Source: an uncultured Lachnospira sp.
GTDB lineage: Bacteria > Bacillota > Clostridia > Lachnospirales > Lachnospiraceae
Reading direction: 5' to 3'
Assembly (NCBI GenBank): GCA_910585095.1
Contig: CAJUBU010000003.1
Location: 110,486-167,866, forward strand
DNA length: 57,381 nucleotides
The notes below the pieces were generated by a model. That model was not told the DNA's origin, made no database searches, and worked only from the letters and a program-made list of their open reading frames with translations. The position numbers were made by a program, and so were the translations under genes. Every line of letters begins with the position of its first letter. Position 1 is the first letter of the stretch. Shown piece after piece: positions 27,388 to 36,151 of this stretch.

Positions 27388-28020
27388 TTATTCATTTTGC
27401 AATTCTAATAATTGGCTTATCCAATTACATGTTTCTGGTTTGATACATAATGAATTACACTCCATAGGTATGTCTTTAACAACCCTTTTAAAGTCTTTCT
27501 CAATTTTAGCCTTTGCCTTTTTATCTGCACAGAATGCTACCGCTTTAATTGGAATATCTTTTACATCACTCAATAGTTTTTTTGTCCATCCTATTTTGTA
27601 TAATTGTGTAGCACACACCACAATCCTTATATTACATCGGAAAAATTCCATCAATCCAAGTTCACTGTCCATACTGCAATCAAAAAGAATCACATGATAT
27701 TGGTTTAATTCCAACTGTGCTATTTTTTTAGACGTCACTTCACTGATAAAGCGTATATTTTTATAGGAAAAATCGTACATATTTCTTTCTATAGTACTTA
27801 TCTCATTAATACTTGTCTCATTCCATATTTTGATATAATCTTTATTGTCATTGCACTCTACTAATGCTGTTTTAAATCCTCTAAAATTTGCACAAAAATT
27901 TGCTATCATTATCGCTAAATAAGTTGTTCCTACACCTTTTCCAGCACCGATAACACCAATTTTTAATGTTTTACAAACAGGTATATCTCTTTGTTTTCTA
28001 TACTTTAAAAATTTTTTCAT
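27388..28020 (-). CDS. Atypical ParA/MinD-like P-loop protein
   Basis: 210 residues. The N-terminal segment LKIGVIGAGKGVGTTYLAIMIANF is P-loop-like, but the canonical GK(S/T) lysine before the Thr is replaced (KGVGTT), and YHVILFDCSMDSELGLMEFF resembles the later Walker region. Such atypical ATPases include TadZ/CpaE-like proteins; no pilus genes are present here, so I assign no role. It overlaps the end of the kinase gene by 23 bp and so is translated in tandem with it. A ribosome site is weak. Confidence 0.65.
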   Translation of the reverse strand: MKKFLKYRKQRDIPVCKTLKIGVIGAGKGVGTTYLAIMIANFCANFRGFKTALVECNDNKDYIKIWNETSINEISTIERNMYDFSYKNIRFISEVTSKKIAQLELNQYHVILFDCSMDSELGLMEFFRCNIRIVVCATQLYKIGWTKKLLSDVKDIPIKAVAFCADKKAKAKIEKDFKRVVKDIPMECNSLCIKPETCNWISQLLELQNE

Positions 28021-29389
28021 ACCATGTCGCTTTCTGCAAAGTCATTCTATGTCTTTTTCCTTTTTTCTTTTCTAAATGCAAAATATTTTCTGCCAATTCT
28101 TCAAATAGTTCATTATTTTCATGCCAGTTATAAATACAGGGAAATCGAAAACATTTATGCTTTATATTTATTTTCTTTAGATATTTATAAAATTCTTTTC
28201 CACCAATATGATTTATAACAAGGATTGTATTTATGTCTACATTTTTCATAACATCCGTTATACAAACTCTATATCCCGCAACACCAATTAATATATTAAG
28301 TCCATCTTCAAAATATTGATTTTTAAAAATACCCATATCATGGATACAATAAGTAAATTGCGATAAATCACAAGAAACACCTTGATGATATTCAGGAACA
28401 ATATGTACATTATAAACTTGGTACGTTCCATAAGCGCTGCATTTTGTAAGAAGTCCAACATTTCTATAATCGTTTCTATCGCCATGCCTTATACATACAA
28501 CATTTATATTTTTCTTTGCCAGAAAAGAAGCCATACATAGACAAAAATGTGTTGTTCCTATCTTACATGCCAGCCCGCTTACATAAATATGTTTTTGTTC
28601 CCTATTGGTGCAAATTAAATCATGATTCTTATTTATAGTATTATCAATATACTTTTTTTGCGAAATATGTATTAATTCATTTTTTACTTCTGTTATGGTT
28701 TTGTAACGCTGATTTCCATTGTGTCGTATACATTGCTTAATAATAGACCCAATAGAAGTTGAATACATCTGACATACATTCTGTATATCATCTGTAATAG
28801 ACTGTATATGACCACCTGTAATCATATACAATAATAAGATACCGACACTATAGATATCGGAATCAATTGTTCCACTTGAAATGTACTGTTCAGGTGCCGC
28901 AAATCCCACAGTTCCATATTCTTTGGTACATTGTTCATCAATCCGCCTTGAACTGTCAAAATCAATAATACTAACTCCACACACATCTTTATCAATCACC
29001 CCTTTTATATATTCATCTCTCACTATAATATTAGCTGGTTTTATATCAAGATGAATAATGCCTGCATGATTATGCAGATACTCTAGCACACTGCATATTT
29101 GTATGCCAAGCAGCGTTATCTGTGTTATGGATAATGTTCCTGTCTTATGGATATATTCTGTTAAAGATTTACCAGCAATATATTCTTCAATAATGCAAAT
29201 ACTATCAATATTAGCATCAATATCATATATTAATGGTACACCAGTGTATTTTAGACTCTTGATAAGATTGGCTTCTTTTAAAATGCGGCTGCATTGCGCA
29301 GCACTTTTATAAACGGTTTTGGCAACCCTTAATACCTGAAGCTGCTTATGTTTTACAAGCTTAACATCGGAATGTGAAGTTTTTGCCAA
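27998..29389 (-). CDS. Serine/threonine kinase fused to an atypical P-loop domain
   Basis: Residues about 1-240 are a protein kinase: LRVAKTV (Lys of the ATP site), HLDIKPANIIV near 117, IIDFDSSR near 141 (DFD in place of DFG) and GTVGFAAPEQY. From about 262 a second domain begins IYVSGLACKIGTTHFCLCMASFL, with a KxGTT loop like that of the downstream gene. The open frame starts at TTG 29389 and lacks the first kinase strand. Upstream codons 29422-29390 would encode ILSDKYEVVKQ, the missing strand, but have no start in frame; the SD-ATG at 29426 is one frame away. Its target is unknown. Confidence 0.75.
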   Translation of the reverse strand: MAKTSHSDVKLVKHKQLQVLRVAKTVYKSAAQCSRILKEANLIKSLKYTGVPLIYDIDANIDSICIIEEYIAGKSLTEYIHKTGTLSITQITLLGIQICSVLEYLHNHAGIIHLDIKPANIIVRDEYIKGVIDKDVCGVSIIDFDSSRRIDEQCTKEYGTVGFAAPEQYISSGTIDSDIYSVGILLLYMITGGHIQSITDDIQNVCQMYSTSIGSIIKQCIRHNGNQRYKTITEVKNELIHISQKKYIDNTINKNHDLICTNREQKHIYVSGLACKIGTTHFCLCMASFLAKKNINVVCIRHGDRNDYRNVGLLTKCSAYGTYQVYNVHIVPEYHQGVSCDLSQFTYCIHDMGIFKNQYFEDGLNILIGVAGYRVCITDVMKNVDINTILVINHIGGKEFYKYLKKINIKHKCFRFPCIYNWHENNELFEELAENILHLEKKKGKRHRMTLQKATWYEKIFKV

Positions 29390-29440
29390 TTGTTTTACTA
29401 CCTCATACTTATCAGATAAGATTCATTGATACCTCCTTTC
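29390..29440 (-). other. Apparent frameshift at the kinase start
   Basis: AAAGGAGG followed by ATG (29426) is the best ribosome site here, but that frame stops after ATG AAT CTT ATC TGA. Removing one A after the ATG would give MILSDKYEVVKQLAK and join the kinase frame. The kinase frame itself has a TGA at 29425-29423. This is either a real mutation, a sequencing error, or a recoding site. Confidence 0.65.
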
Positions 29441-29838
29441 ATATTATCAACCAGCTTAGTTATTATACTATCACAATATATTTAGAATTGCAATACTTTT
29501 TTTATGTTTTTATTAATATTATATTTTTTTATTTTAATCCTTATGGCAATACTGCTTTTTATACTTATTATAATATCTATTTTTACATTTTTAATACAAA
29601 CATATGTCTGAAAAATTTTTCATTTATGTTTTTTTCATACTTCCTGTCTTTACATATCCATAAAAAATGGGTATTATATTATATTATAGTTATTGTACTT
29701 TTACTAGACAAATACCATTAGCATTTAAATATCTATAAAAAAAACAAACCGTTTGTTTCATAAAACACAAAAGTATGCAGGATTTAAGCCGCCGACATCA
29801 ATCACCATTATGAAGTTCTGTGGCATGAAAGGATTATT
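29441..29838. promoter_or_regulatory. Divergent intergenic region upstream of mecA and the kinase
   Basis: About 400 very AT-rich bases. The palindrome AAACAAAC-C-GTTTGTTT (29742-29758), about 80 bp before mecA, could be an operator. A TATAAT lies about 60 bp before the kinase start on the minus strand, but lacks a good -35. No gene is seen. Confidence 0.4.
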
Positions 29839-30747
29839 ATGAAAATTGAAAAAATAAATGATAACCAAATAAGGTGTACTTTAAATAAAAGTGACCTTAC
29901 TTCACGACATTTAAAAATCAGTGAGCTTGTCTATGGCAGCGAAAATGCTAGAGAGTTATTTCGCGATATGATGCAGCAAGCCTCTTATGAGCTTGGTTTT
30001 GAAGCAGAGGACATTCCTTTGATGATTGAAGCAATACCAATAAATGCTGAATGTATCGTTCTTATAGTTACCAAAGTAGATGACCCTGAAGAATTGGACA
30101 CTCGATTTTCAAGATTTTCTGACGAATCAGACAGTGATGAAGATTATGTATTTGATAATTTTTCAGACCAAATCGACTCTATGGAAGAAATACCAGAAGA
30201 AATTACACAACCTTCCGCTACTGAAGAATTGGAATCTTTAGATGGTGAAATTAAAATACCTTCTGCGGACACAGCCAATGATGTGATTAATCTTTTTAAT
30301 AAAGTAAAAGATTACCTCAACAAAAGTATTGAGGAAGTTTCTGGAAATGGCGGATTTATTCCTCTTAAAGACTCGCTTAGTACAATCAATCTAAAAAATG
30401 ACAGCACATCTTTGGCAGACCAAAACAAAACAACAAAATCAGTAAATCATGAACCTATTATGCGTGTTTTTAAATTTGATTCATTCGATGCCTTTTCTAA
30501 TGCTGCTATGGCAGTAAAAACCATTTATGCTGATATTAATTCTCTATATAAAGACCCTGTATCAGGCATCTATTATCTTGTTTTAAGAAAGACACTGATT
30601 AATAACACGTCTTATAATAAAGCTTGCAATATTCTTTCAGAATATGGCAGCAAAGAAAATTTAAACAATAATATCGTATATTTTTATGATGAACATTTTG
30701 ACTGTATTGTGAAAAATCGTGCTATTCAAACGATTTCAAATTTATAA
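29839..30747 (+). CDS. mecA: MecA-family adaptor protein
   Basis: MecA recruits substrates to the ClpC-ClpP protease. The N-terminal domain MKIEKINDNQIRCTLNKSDL...ISELVYGSENARELFRDMMQQA and the C-terminal MecA fold (about residues 205-302, FKFDSFDAFSNAAMAVK and VSGIYYLVLRKT) frame an acidic, low-complexity linker (about 100-185). At 302 residues it is longer than the roughly 220 residues of Bacillus MecA because of that linker. AAAGGA precedes the ATG. The N- and C-terminal domain matches make the call firm. Confidence 0.9.
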   Translation: MKIEKINDNQIRCTLNKSDLTSRHLKISELVYGSENARELFRDMMQQASYELGFEAEDIPLMIEAIPINAECIVLIVTKVDDPEELDTRFSRFSDESDSDEDYVFDNFSDQIDSMEEIPEEITQPSATEELESLDGEIKIPSADTANDVINLFNKVKDYLNKSIEEVSGNGGFIPLKDSLSTINLKNDSTSLADQNKTTKSVNHEPIMRVFKFDSFDAFSNAAMAVKTIYADINSLYKDPVSGIYYLVLRKTLINNTSYNKACNILSEYGSKENLNNNIVYFYDEHFDCIVKNRAIQTISNL

Positions 30748-30805
30748 AAATGAAGAAAAAATATACTACAAAATTATTTCTATTAAGCTTTTATGATATA
30801 ATACA

Positions 30806-30899
30806 GGCTGTTGCAAAAAGAATTTCAAATACTATATATAATTTCATTTTACCGTTATAACTACTATATATAGTATAAAATTTCTATTTTGCAACAGAC
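30806..30899. repeat. Repeat family C, copy 1 (imperfect palindrome)
   Basis: A 94-bp imperfect palindrome starts GGCTGTTGCAAAAAGAATTT and ends with CTATTTTGCAACAGACC. Its arms share ACTATATATA. The same arms occur at 48611-48718 with a different centre. It carries no ORF and resembles a MITE or REP-type element; it sits between convergent mecA and the LRR gene. Confidence 0.75.
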
Positions 30900-30940
30900 C
30901 TATTTAATGTACGAATGATTTATTTATCCAAATATCTTAA

Positions 30941-30978
30941 CCTTATCAAGCAGCGTAGCGGATTGAAAATATCCGCTT
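30941..30978 (-). repeat. Repeat family B, copy 1 (left-module fragment)
   Basis: On the minus strand AAGCGGATATT...CAATCCGCTACGCTGCTTG resembles the left module of copies at 41772 and 50212. It forms a 7-bp hairpin (AGCGGAT 30957-30963 with ATCCGCT 30971-30977) that could end the LRR gene transcript. Confidence 0.55.
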
Positions 30979-30984
30979 AACTAA

Positions 30985-33120
30985 TTATTGCTTTCCTAAT
31001 TGTACATTCATACCAGCAAGATGTTTCATTAATATTACCGCATCGGTGATGTTTATATCTCCATCAACATTGACATCACTAGCCTTTTCATCTATATTTA
31101 ATCCTCTTACTCCTGCAAGATACTTTTTTAACATTACCCCATCGGATACATTAATTGAACCATCTGAATTAACATCTCCATATTTAAAAACCACTGTATC
31201 TATTTTATATATTGCAATTTGTCCATTAGAAATTTCTGTAACTGCAATGTCGGTATTTTCAAGATACCAGTTACCATTCTCATTTTCTGAAATGCCATAA
31301 AGGTCAAGCTCAAAAGAAGAATGATTTGTAATTTTAGTTAAATGATTACAATTTGAAAAGGCATTACTGCGTATACGTACTACACTGCTTGGTATTTCTA
31401 TACTGCTTAAACCATTACAATTTGAAAAGGCCTCAATACCTATACTTGTTACACTGTTTGGAATTTCTATGCCGCTTAAACTGCTGCAATTAAAAAATGC
31501 ACTATCCTTTATACTTGTTACACTATCTGGAATTTTTATTTCACTTAAATTCTGACAGCCAGAAAATGCACCAAATCCTATACTTGTTACACTATTTGGT
31601 ATCTTTGTACCTACCCCACCTCGTATTAACTCATTTGTGTCTGTCTTAATAATGGCATTACAATTTTCCCTATTATCATATATTTTATTATCTTGTGAAA
31701 CTTTTATACTGTCTAAATTTCCACAGCCCAAAAATGCTCCATTGCCTATACTTGTTACACTACTTGGTATTTCTATACTGCCCAAACAAACACATCCTGA
31801 AAAAGCATAATTTCCTATACTTATCACATTATCTGAAATTTCTATATTATTTAACTTCGCACAATCCTTAAATGCTTCATTGCCTATCGTTATCACACTG
31901 TTTGGAATCACTATTCTATTCAAATTACTGCAATTACTAAAAACAGCATCCTCTATACTTGTTATGCCACTTGGAATTTTTATACTATTTAAATTGCTGC
32001 AATTTAAAAAAGCTTCTTTGCCTATACTTGTCACACCCTCAGGAAGTTCTATATCGCTTAAATTAGTACATCCTTTAAAAGCAAATTCTTCTATACTTGT
32101 TACTTTATTAGGAATTGTTATATTGTTTAAACTAGTACAATTTTCAAATGTATAACTATCTATTTCTGTTATATTATCTGGCATTTTTATATTTGTTAAA
32201 CTGTTGCAATCTTTAAATATAGCACGACTCATATATGTTATACTATCTGGAAGTTCTATGCTTGTTAAACTACTGCAATTATTAAATACAAACTGAGACA
32301 TTTTTTCTACGCCGTTTGGAATTTTTATACTTTTTAAACTAGTACAATAACTAAATGTTGAGTCATCTATAAATGTTATATTACTTGGAAGTTCTATATT
32401 TATTAAACTGCTGCATCTAGAAAATGCACCAGCACCTATACTTATTACACTATCTGGAAGTTCTATATCCGTTAAACTGCTACAATTAAAAAATGCATCT
32501 CCACCAATATTTATGACACTGCTTGGAATGTCCACATTCGTTAAACTGGTACAATCCTTAAATGTTTCATAATTTATATGTGTTACGCCACTTGGAATAC
32601 TTATACTTTTTAAACTAGTACAACCACAAAACACTTTATAACCTATATTTACCACACTATTTGGAATGTTTATTCTGCTTAAACCTTTGAGATTATAAAA
32701 CATTTCGTTTGATATTTCTGTTATACCCTTGTCAATAATACATCGAACATTTGCCCCTTCTCTTCTACATATTGTTTTTGAAATAATTTCTTTTACGTCA
32801 TTTCCAAGTATTCCATTTCCACTAATTGTAAGCACATTATTTTCTAATGTAACTATAATGCCATTGTCACATGCCCACTTGCCAAAAATAATATATCCCC
32901 TATCGTCTTTAGAAACCACATCGGTTGGCGTTGCTTCTCTTAATTGATAGCCATTTGTTTCATTTTCAATATTATTTTTTACAACTTTCATATTTTCAAT
33001 GTTATCCATCTCACTACTTACAACAATTTGACTATATCCCACCATTGATGACATGTTACATAATATAATTGCAATTAAAATAGAAAAAAATTTTTTTATC
33101 ACACTGTACTCTTTTAACAT
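30985..33120 (-). CDS. Secreted leucine-rich-repeat (BspA-like) protein with C-terminal dockerin
   Basis: 711 residues. A signal peptide (about 1-31) leads to a short N-terminal region, then about eighteen LRR_5/BspA-type repeats of 23 residues with the pattern SLTxIxIPxSVTxIGxxAFxxC (about 120-580). The last 65 residues form a type I dockerin: two Ca-binding repeats, GDVNSDGSINVSDGVMLKKYLAG and DVNVDGDINITDAVILMKHLAG. Dockerins bind cohesins on scaffoldins or the cell surface; no cohesin is in the window. AAGGGAGA precedes the ATG. BspA-like LRRs often mediate adhesion; here that is inference. Confidence 0.9.
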   Translation of the reverse strand: MLKEYSVIKKFFSILIAIILCNMSSMVGYSQIVVSSEMDNIENMKVVKNNIENETNGYQLREATPTDVVSKDDRGYIIFGKWACDNGIIVTLENNVLTISGNGILGNDVKEIISKTICRREGANVRCIIDKGITEISNEMFYNLKGLSRINIPNSVVNIGYKVFCGCTSLKSISIPSGVTHINYETFKDCTSLTNVDIPSSVINIGGDAFFNCSSLTDIELPDSVISIGAGAFSRCSSLINIELPSNITFIDDSTFSYCTSLKSIKIPNGVEKMSQFVFNNCSSLTSIELPDSITYMSRAIFKDCNSLTNIKMPDNITEIDSYTFENCTSLNNITIPNKVTSIEEFAFKGCTNLSDIELPEGVTSIGKEAFLNCSNLNSIKIPSGITSIEDAVFSNCSNLNRIVIPNSVITIGNEAFKDCAKLNNIEISDNVISIGNYAFSGCVCLGSIEIPSSVTSIGNGAFLGCGNLDSIKVSQDNKIYDNRENCNAIIKTDTNELIRGGVGTKIPNSVTSIGFGAFSGCQNLSEIKIPDSVTSIKDSAFFNCSSLSGIEIPNSVTSIGIEAFSNCNGLSSIEIPSSVVRIRSNAFSNCNHLTKITNHSSFELDLYGISENENGNWYLENTDIAVTEISNGQIAIYKIDTVVFKYGDVNSDGSINVSDGVMLKKYLAGVRGLNIDEKASDVNVDGDINITDAVILMKHLAGMNVQLGKQ

Positions 33121-33476
33121 TACTGTAAATTCTCCCTTTTTAATTTTTATTTACTATAATTTACACTTATATTATCATTTTTTTGTTGTCAATTCAAGAA
33201 TACTACATTTCTTAGTTTTAGTGTTAAAACATTTAAAGATTGGTTTTTTTAATTTTAAACATTATATTTTTATAATATATATTGTAATAATACAAAAACA
33301 GAAGAACAATTTAATCCAATATCTCTGAGCTTGTAAGATATTTAACTCTCGTGGCAACTGCCAAATGAATAGGCATGCCACAAATATGCAACAAGCATGT
33401 CCGCTTGACTTGTTGTTTGCGAAAATAAACAATCGTTCTTCTGTTTTATTATTTTAATATAAACTTATCAAATCAA
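33121..33476. other. Intergenic region holding the LRR promoter area and repeat A copy 1
   Basis: 33121-33320 is AT-rich and should hold the promoter of the LRR gene. 33328-33430 is repeat family A. No gene is seen. Confidence 0.5.
33328..33430 (+). repeat. Repeat family A, copy 1
   Basis: Shares the order GATATTTRAC-CTCG-CAACYGCCAAATG-...-GCTTG-...-GCGAAAATAAA with 38239-38320, 38481-38563 and 41442-41524. This is the most divergent copy apart from copy 4. Non-coding. Confidence 0.6.
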
Positions 33477-33683
33477 TCAGCCCACAGAATCAAGATAATT
33501 ATTTATATCTTCCATCAATGTATCACAATCAAGACCATGAACCATTGCAGCCTCCTCAATTGTCTCTCCTGCTGATGATGGACACCCTACACAGTGCATT
33601 CCTGCACTCATAAGAATAGGCACAATACCTGCATCAATCTGTATAGCTTCACCGATTGTAGTATCCTTTGTTATCTTAGCCAT
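33477..33683 (-). CDS. DUF1858 domain protein
   Basis: A 68-residue protein made of a single DUF1858 domain: TIGEAIQIDAGIVPILMSAGMHCVGCPSSAGETIEEAA, with the conserved CxxC. Such proteins are predicted redox-disulfide or metal-cluster-associated small proteins, with no defined reaction. TAGGAGG precedes the ATG. It is transcribed divergently from the ferredoxin gene, consistent with a redox role, but that is inference. Confidence 0.9.
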   Translation of the reverse strand: MAKITKDTTIGEAIQIDAGIVPILMSAGMHCVGCPSSAGETIEEAAMVHGLDCDTLMEDINNYLDSVG

Positions 33684-33917
33684 TTTAAAATTTACCTCCT
33701 AAATTTTTTACTTATAGTATGTCCTAACATTATAAAAACCATTAAAAATAATAAAATATAAATCCTATTTTAATCTTTTTAATATTAGTAATATACGCGC
33801 TGTTATCAAAAATGTCAAGATATCACTTGCTTTATAATTATTAAAAATTTATTTTTAATATAAAAAATAATACTAAAAATTGTCACAAAGAAAGTAACTT
33901 TTATATGTTGTTATGTA
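33684..33917. other. Intergenic region between the DUF1858 and ferredoxin genes
   Basis: Very AT-rich divergent promoter region. Apart from the ferredoxin promoter that follows, I see no defined element. Confidence 0.4.
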
Positions 33918-33946
33918 TTGAATTTTGCTTTCTAATATCGTATAAT
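33918..33946 (+). promoter_or_regulatory. Predicted strong sigma-A promoter of the ferredoxin gene
   Basis: TTGAAT (33918-33923), a 17-bp spacer and a perfect TATAAT (33941-33946), 33 bp before the ATG and followed by AAGGAGG. Confidence 0.8.
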
Positions 33947-33978
33947 CAATAAAACAAATCATAAGGAGGATTATAAAA

Positions 33979-34149
33979 ATGGCATATGTAATTAACGATG
34001 AATGTATCAATTGTGGTGCTTGTGCTTCTGGCTGTCCAGTAGAAGCTATCAGTGAAGGTGCTTCTCATATGGAAATTAACGCAGATGCTTGCATCGATTG
34101 CGGTGCTTGTGCTGGTGTATGTCCAGTAGGCGCTCCTAATCCACAGTAG
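33979..34149 (+). CDS. 2[4Fe-4S] ferredoxin
   Basis: A 56-residue clostridial-type ferredoxin beginning MAYVINDECINCGACASGCP. Two CxxCxxCxxxCP motifs (residues 9-20 and 38-49) bind two 4Fe-4S clusters for low-potential electron transfer with enzymes such as pyruvate:ferredoxin oxidoreductase or hydrogenase. AAGGAGG lies eight bases before the ATG; a strong promoter and terminator bracket the gene, so it is monocistronic. Confidence 0.95.
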   Translation: MAYVINDECINCGACASGCPVEAISEGASHMEINADACIDCGACAGVCPVGAPNPQ

Positions 34150-34206
34150 TTTTAATTAAACGAAATATAAAGTGGACAAGGATTAATTCATTACCTTTAT
34201 CTACAT

Positions 34207-34237
34207 AAAAATCACAACAGTAAATGTTGTGATTTTT
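34207..34237 (+). terminator. Terminator of the ferredoxin gene
   Basis: AAAAATCACAACA (34207-34219), loop GTAAA, TGTTGTGATTTTT (34225-34237): a perfect 13-bp stem ending in T residues. Confidence 0.9.
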
Positions 34238-34355
34238 TAGGAGGATATGTTAGTTGTATATAACTTTTGTTTCACTATTCTATCTTATTAATTATTTTAA
34301 GTAAATAACTATTTTTTTGAACTTTTCTTATATTTAATATTCTATAATTTCAATC
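34238..34355. other. Short intergenic region after the ferredoxin terminator
   Basis: AT-rich; convergent ends of ferredoxin and dnaB. Nothing further seen. Confidence 0.4.
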
Positions 34356-35702
34356 TCAACCATTTCCCATTTTATTATTCAACAAATCTGCAAATCTTGT
34401 CTGTTCTGGTATCCAAGCCATTTTAACTGTTCCAATCGGACCATTTCTTTGCTTTGCAATAATAACTTCGGCAATTCCTTTAACTTCTGTGTCCTTATTA
34501 TAGTAGTCATCACGATATAAAAACATTACCACATCGGCATCTTGTTCAATCGCTCCGGACTCTCTTAAATCGGACAGCATTGGTCTATGGTCTGGTCGTT
34601 GTTCCACTGCACGGCTAAGCTGTGATAAAGTGACTACGGGAACGTCAAGTTCCCTTGCCAGCGCTTTCAACGACCTTGATATATCCGATATTTGCTGTTG
34701 TCTTGAAGCTTCTTTGCCGCTTCCACTCATCAACTGAAGATAATCAATAATAACTAGTCCTAAATCATTTTCCATCTTATATTTTCTGCACTTTGAGCGA
34801 AGCTCTGCAACAGATATACTTGGCGTGTCATCAATAATCAAACGGGAGCGTGCTATACTGTCCGCTCCTTCAACCAACTTTCCCCAATCACTTGAATCCA
34901 ATCGCCCTTTTCTTATCTTATCAGCTTCCACCGTAGACTCTAAACTTAACATTCGATTAACAAGCTGAACATTGGACATTTCCAACGAAAAGATTGCTGT
35001 TGTAATTCCCTGTTTAATGGAAACATTTTCTGCTACATTTAATACAAATGCTGTTTTTCCCATAGATGGTCTTGCTGCTATCAGCACAAAATCGGATGGT
35101 TGAAGTCCTGATAAATAATTATCCAAATCTTTAAAGCCTGTAGGAATTCCTGTGACTGCCCCTCTATTTTTTGCTGCCGCCTGTATTCTGTCTAATGCTT
35201 CTAACACAACCTTGTCAATTGGCGTATATACATGTTCCCCTTTATTTTTCACCAACTCAAATATCTGCTTTTCGGTATCTGCTAAAATATCTTCTGTAGG
35301 CTGAGTTCCCGCATAACATGCGTTTGCAATATTATTATTAACTTTAATAATATTCCTCAAGATTGATTTTTCTTTAACAATCAATGAATACTGACGTATA
35401 TTTGCTGATGTTGGCACTGCTGCCAGCAAATCTCTAATAAATGCAACACTATAAATATCCGATGCAATATTTTTTGCTTTAAGACGCTCCTGCAATGTGA
35501 CAATATCAACGGATTTGCCCTCATTATTCATCTCAACCATCGTTTGAAACATAATGCCATATTGATTATGATAAAAATCTTCAACACATAACATTTCACC
35601 TGCTGTAATAATGGCCTGCCTGTCCATAATCATAGAGCCGACAACGGATTGTTCCGCCTCAAGACTGTTGGGCATAACTCTTGTAATTGTAGCATCTTCC
35701 AT
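34356..35702 (-). CDS. dnaB: Replicative DNA helicase DnaB
   Basis: Hexameric fork helicase. The N-terminal domain (PNSLEAEQSVVGSMIMD) is followed by the RecA-like motor with Walker A ARPSMGKTAF near residue 205, LVIIDYLQLM near 305 and the arginine/DnaB signature SDLRESGAIEQDADVVMFLYRD near 370. 448 residues, normal. The ATG overlaps the rplI stop (TAATG). Gene order gdpP-rplI-dnaB is conserved in Firmicutes. Confidence 0.98.
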   Translation of the reverse strand: MEDATITRVMPNSLEAEQSVVGSMIMDRQAIITAGEMLCVEDFYHNQYGIMFQTMVEMNNEGKSVDIVTLQERLKAKNIASDIYSVAFIRDLLAAVPTSANIRQYSLIVKEKSILRNIIKVNNNIANACYAGTQPTEDILADTEKQIFELVKNKGEHVYTPIDKVVLEALDRIQAAAKNRGAVTGIPTGFKDLDNYLSGLQPSDFVLIAARPSMGKTAFVLNVAENVSIKQGITTAIFSLEMSNVQLVNRMLSLESTVEADKIRKGRLDSSDWGKLVEGADSIARSRLIIDDTPSISVAELRSKCRKYKMENDLGLVIIDYLQLMSGSGKEASRQQQISDISRSLKALARELDVPVVTLSQLSRAVEQRPDHRPMLSDLRESGAIEQDADVVMFLYRDDYYNKDTEVKGIAEVIIAKQRNGPIGTVKMAWIPEQTRFADLLNNKMGNG

Positions 35703-36151
35703 TACTTTTCTTCCTCAACGACCACCTTTAATTTTGCAGTTACATCTTTATGCAGTTTACATGGAATTTCATAAGTTCCCAATGCTTTTATAGATTCTTC
35801 CAGCTTCATTTTTTTCTTGTCAATATCCAATCCAAGCTGTTTCTTTGCTTCTAATGATATCTCTTTTGACGATATAGAACCAAATACACGCCCCTCTTTG
35901 CCTGTCTTTATAGACAAACGAACAGGCTTTGCTTCCACTTTTACGGCAAACTCTTTAGCCGCCGCTAACTCAAGTTCATCTTGCCTTTGCTTTTTCGCTC
36001 TCTGAATTTTTAAATCGTTTAAATTCTTTGCATTTGCTTCCAATCCCAACTTTTTAGGCAATATATAATTGCGCGCATATCCATCACTAACCTTAACGAT
36101 TTCTCCCTTTTTTCCCAATGCTTTTACATCTTCTAATAAAATTATTTCCAT
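35702..36151 (-). CDS. rplI: Ribosomal protein L9
   Basis: Large-subunit protein of 149 residues: the N-terminal domain MEIILLEDVKALGKKGEIVKVSDGYARNYILPK, a long lysine-rich connecting helix and a C-terminal domain (GRVFGSISSKEI). AAGGAGA precedes the ATG. It lies directly after gdpP and overlaps dnaB by one base. Confidence 0.98.
   Translation of the reverse strand: MEIILLEDVKALGKKGEIVKVSDGYARNYILPKKLGLEANAKNLNDLKIQRAKKQRQDELELAAAKEFAVKVEAKPVRLSIKTGKEGRVFGSISSKEISLEAKKQLGLDIDKKKMKLEESIKALGTYEIPCKLHKDVTAKLKVVVEEEK

Noticed and set aside
30806..30899. A simple terminator between mecA and the LRR gene
   Set aside because: It is far longer than a terminator, lacks a clear T tract after the stem, and recurs at 48.6 kb, so it is treated as a repeat element, though it may also stop transcription.
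31300..32700. Regular repeats resembling a CRISPR array in the LRR gene
   Set aside because: The repeats are coding: they encode 23-residue leucine-rich repeats, vary throughout, and have no constant-length spacers.
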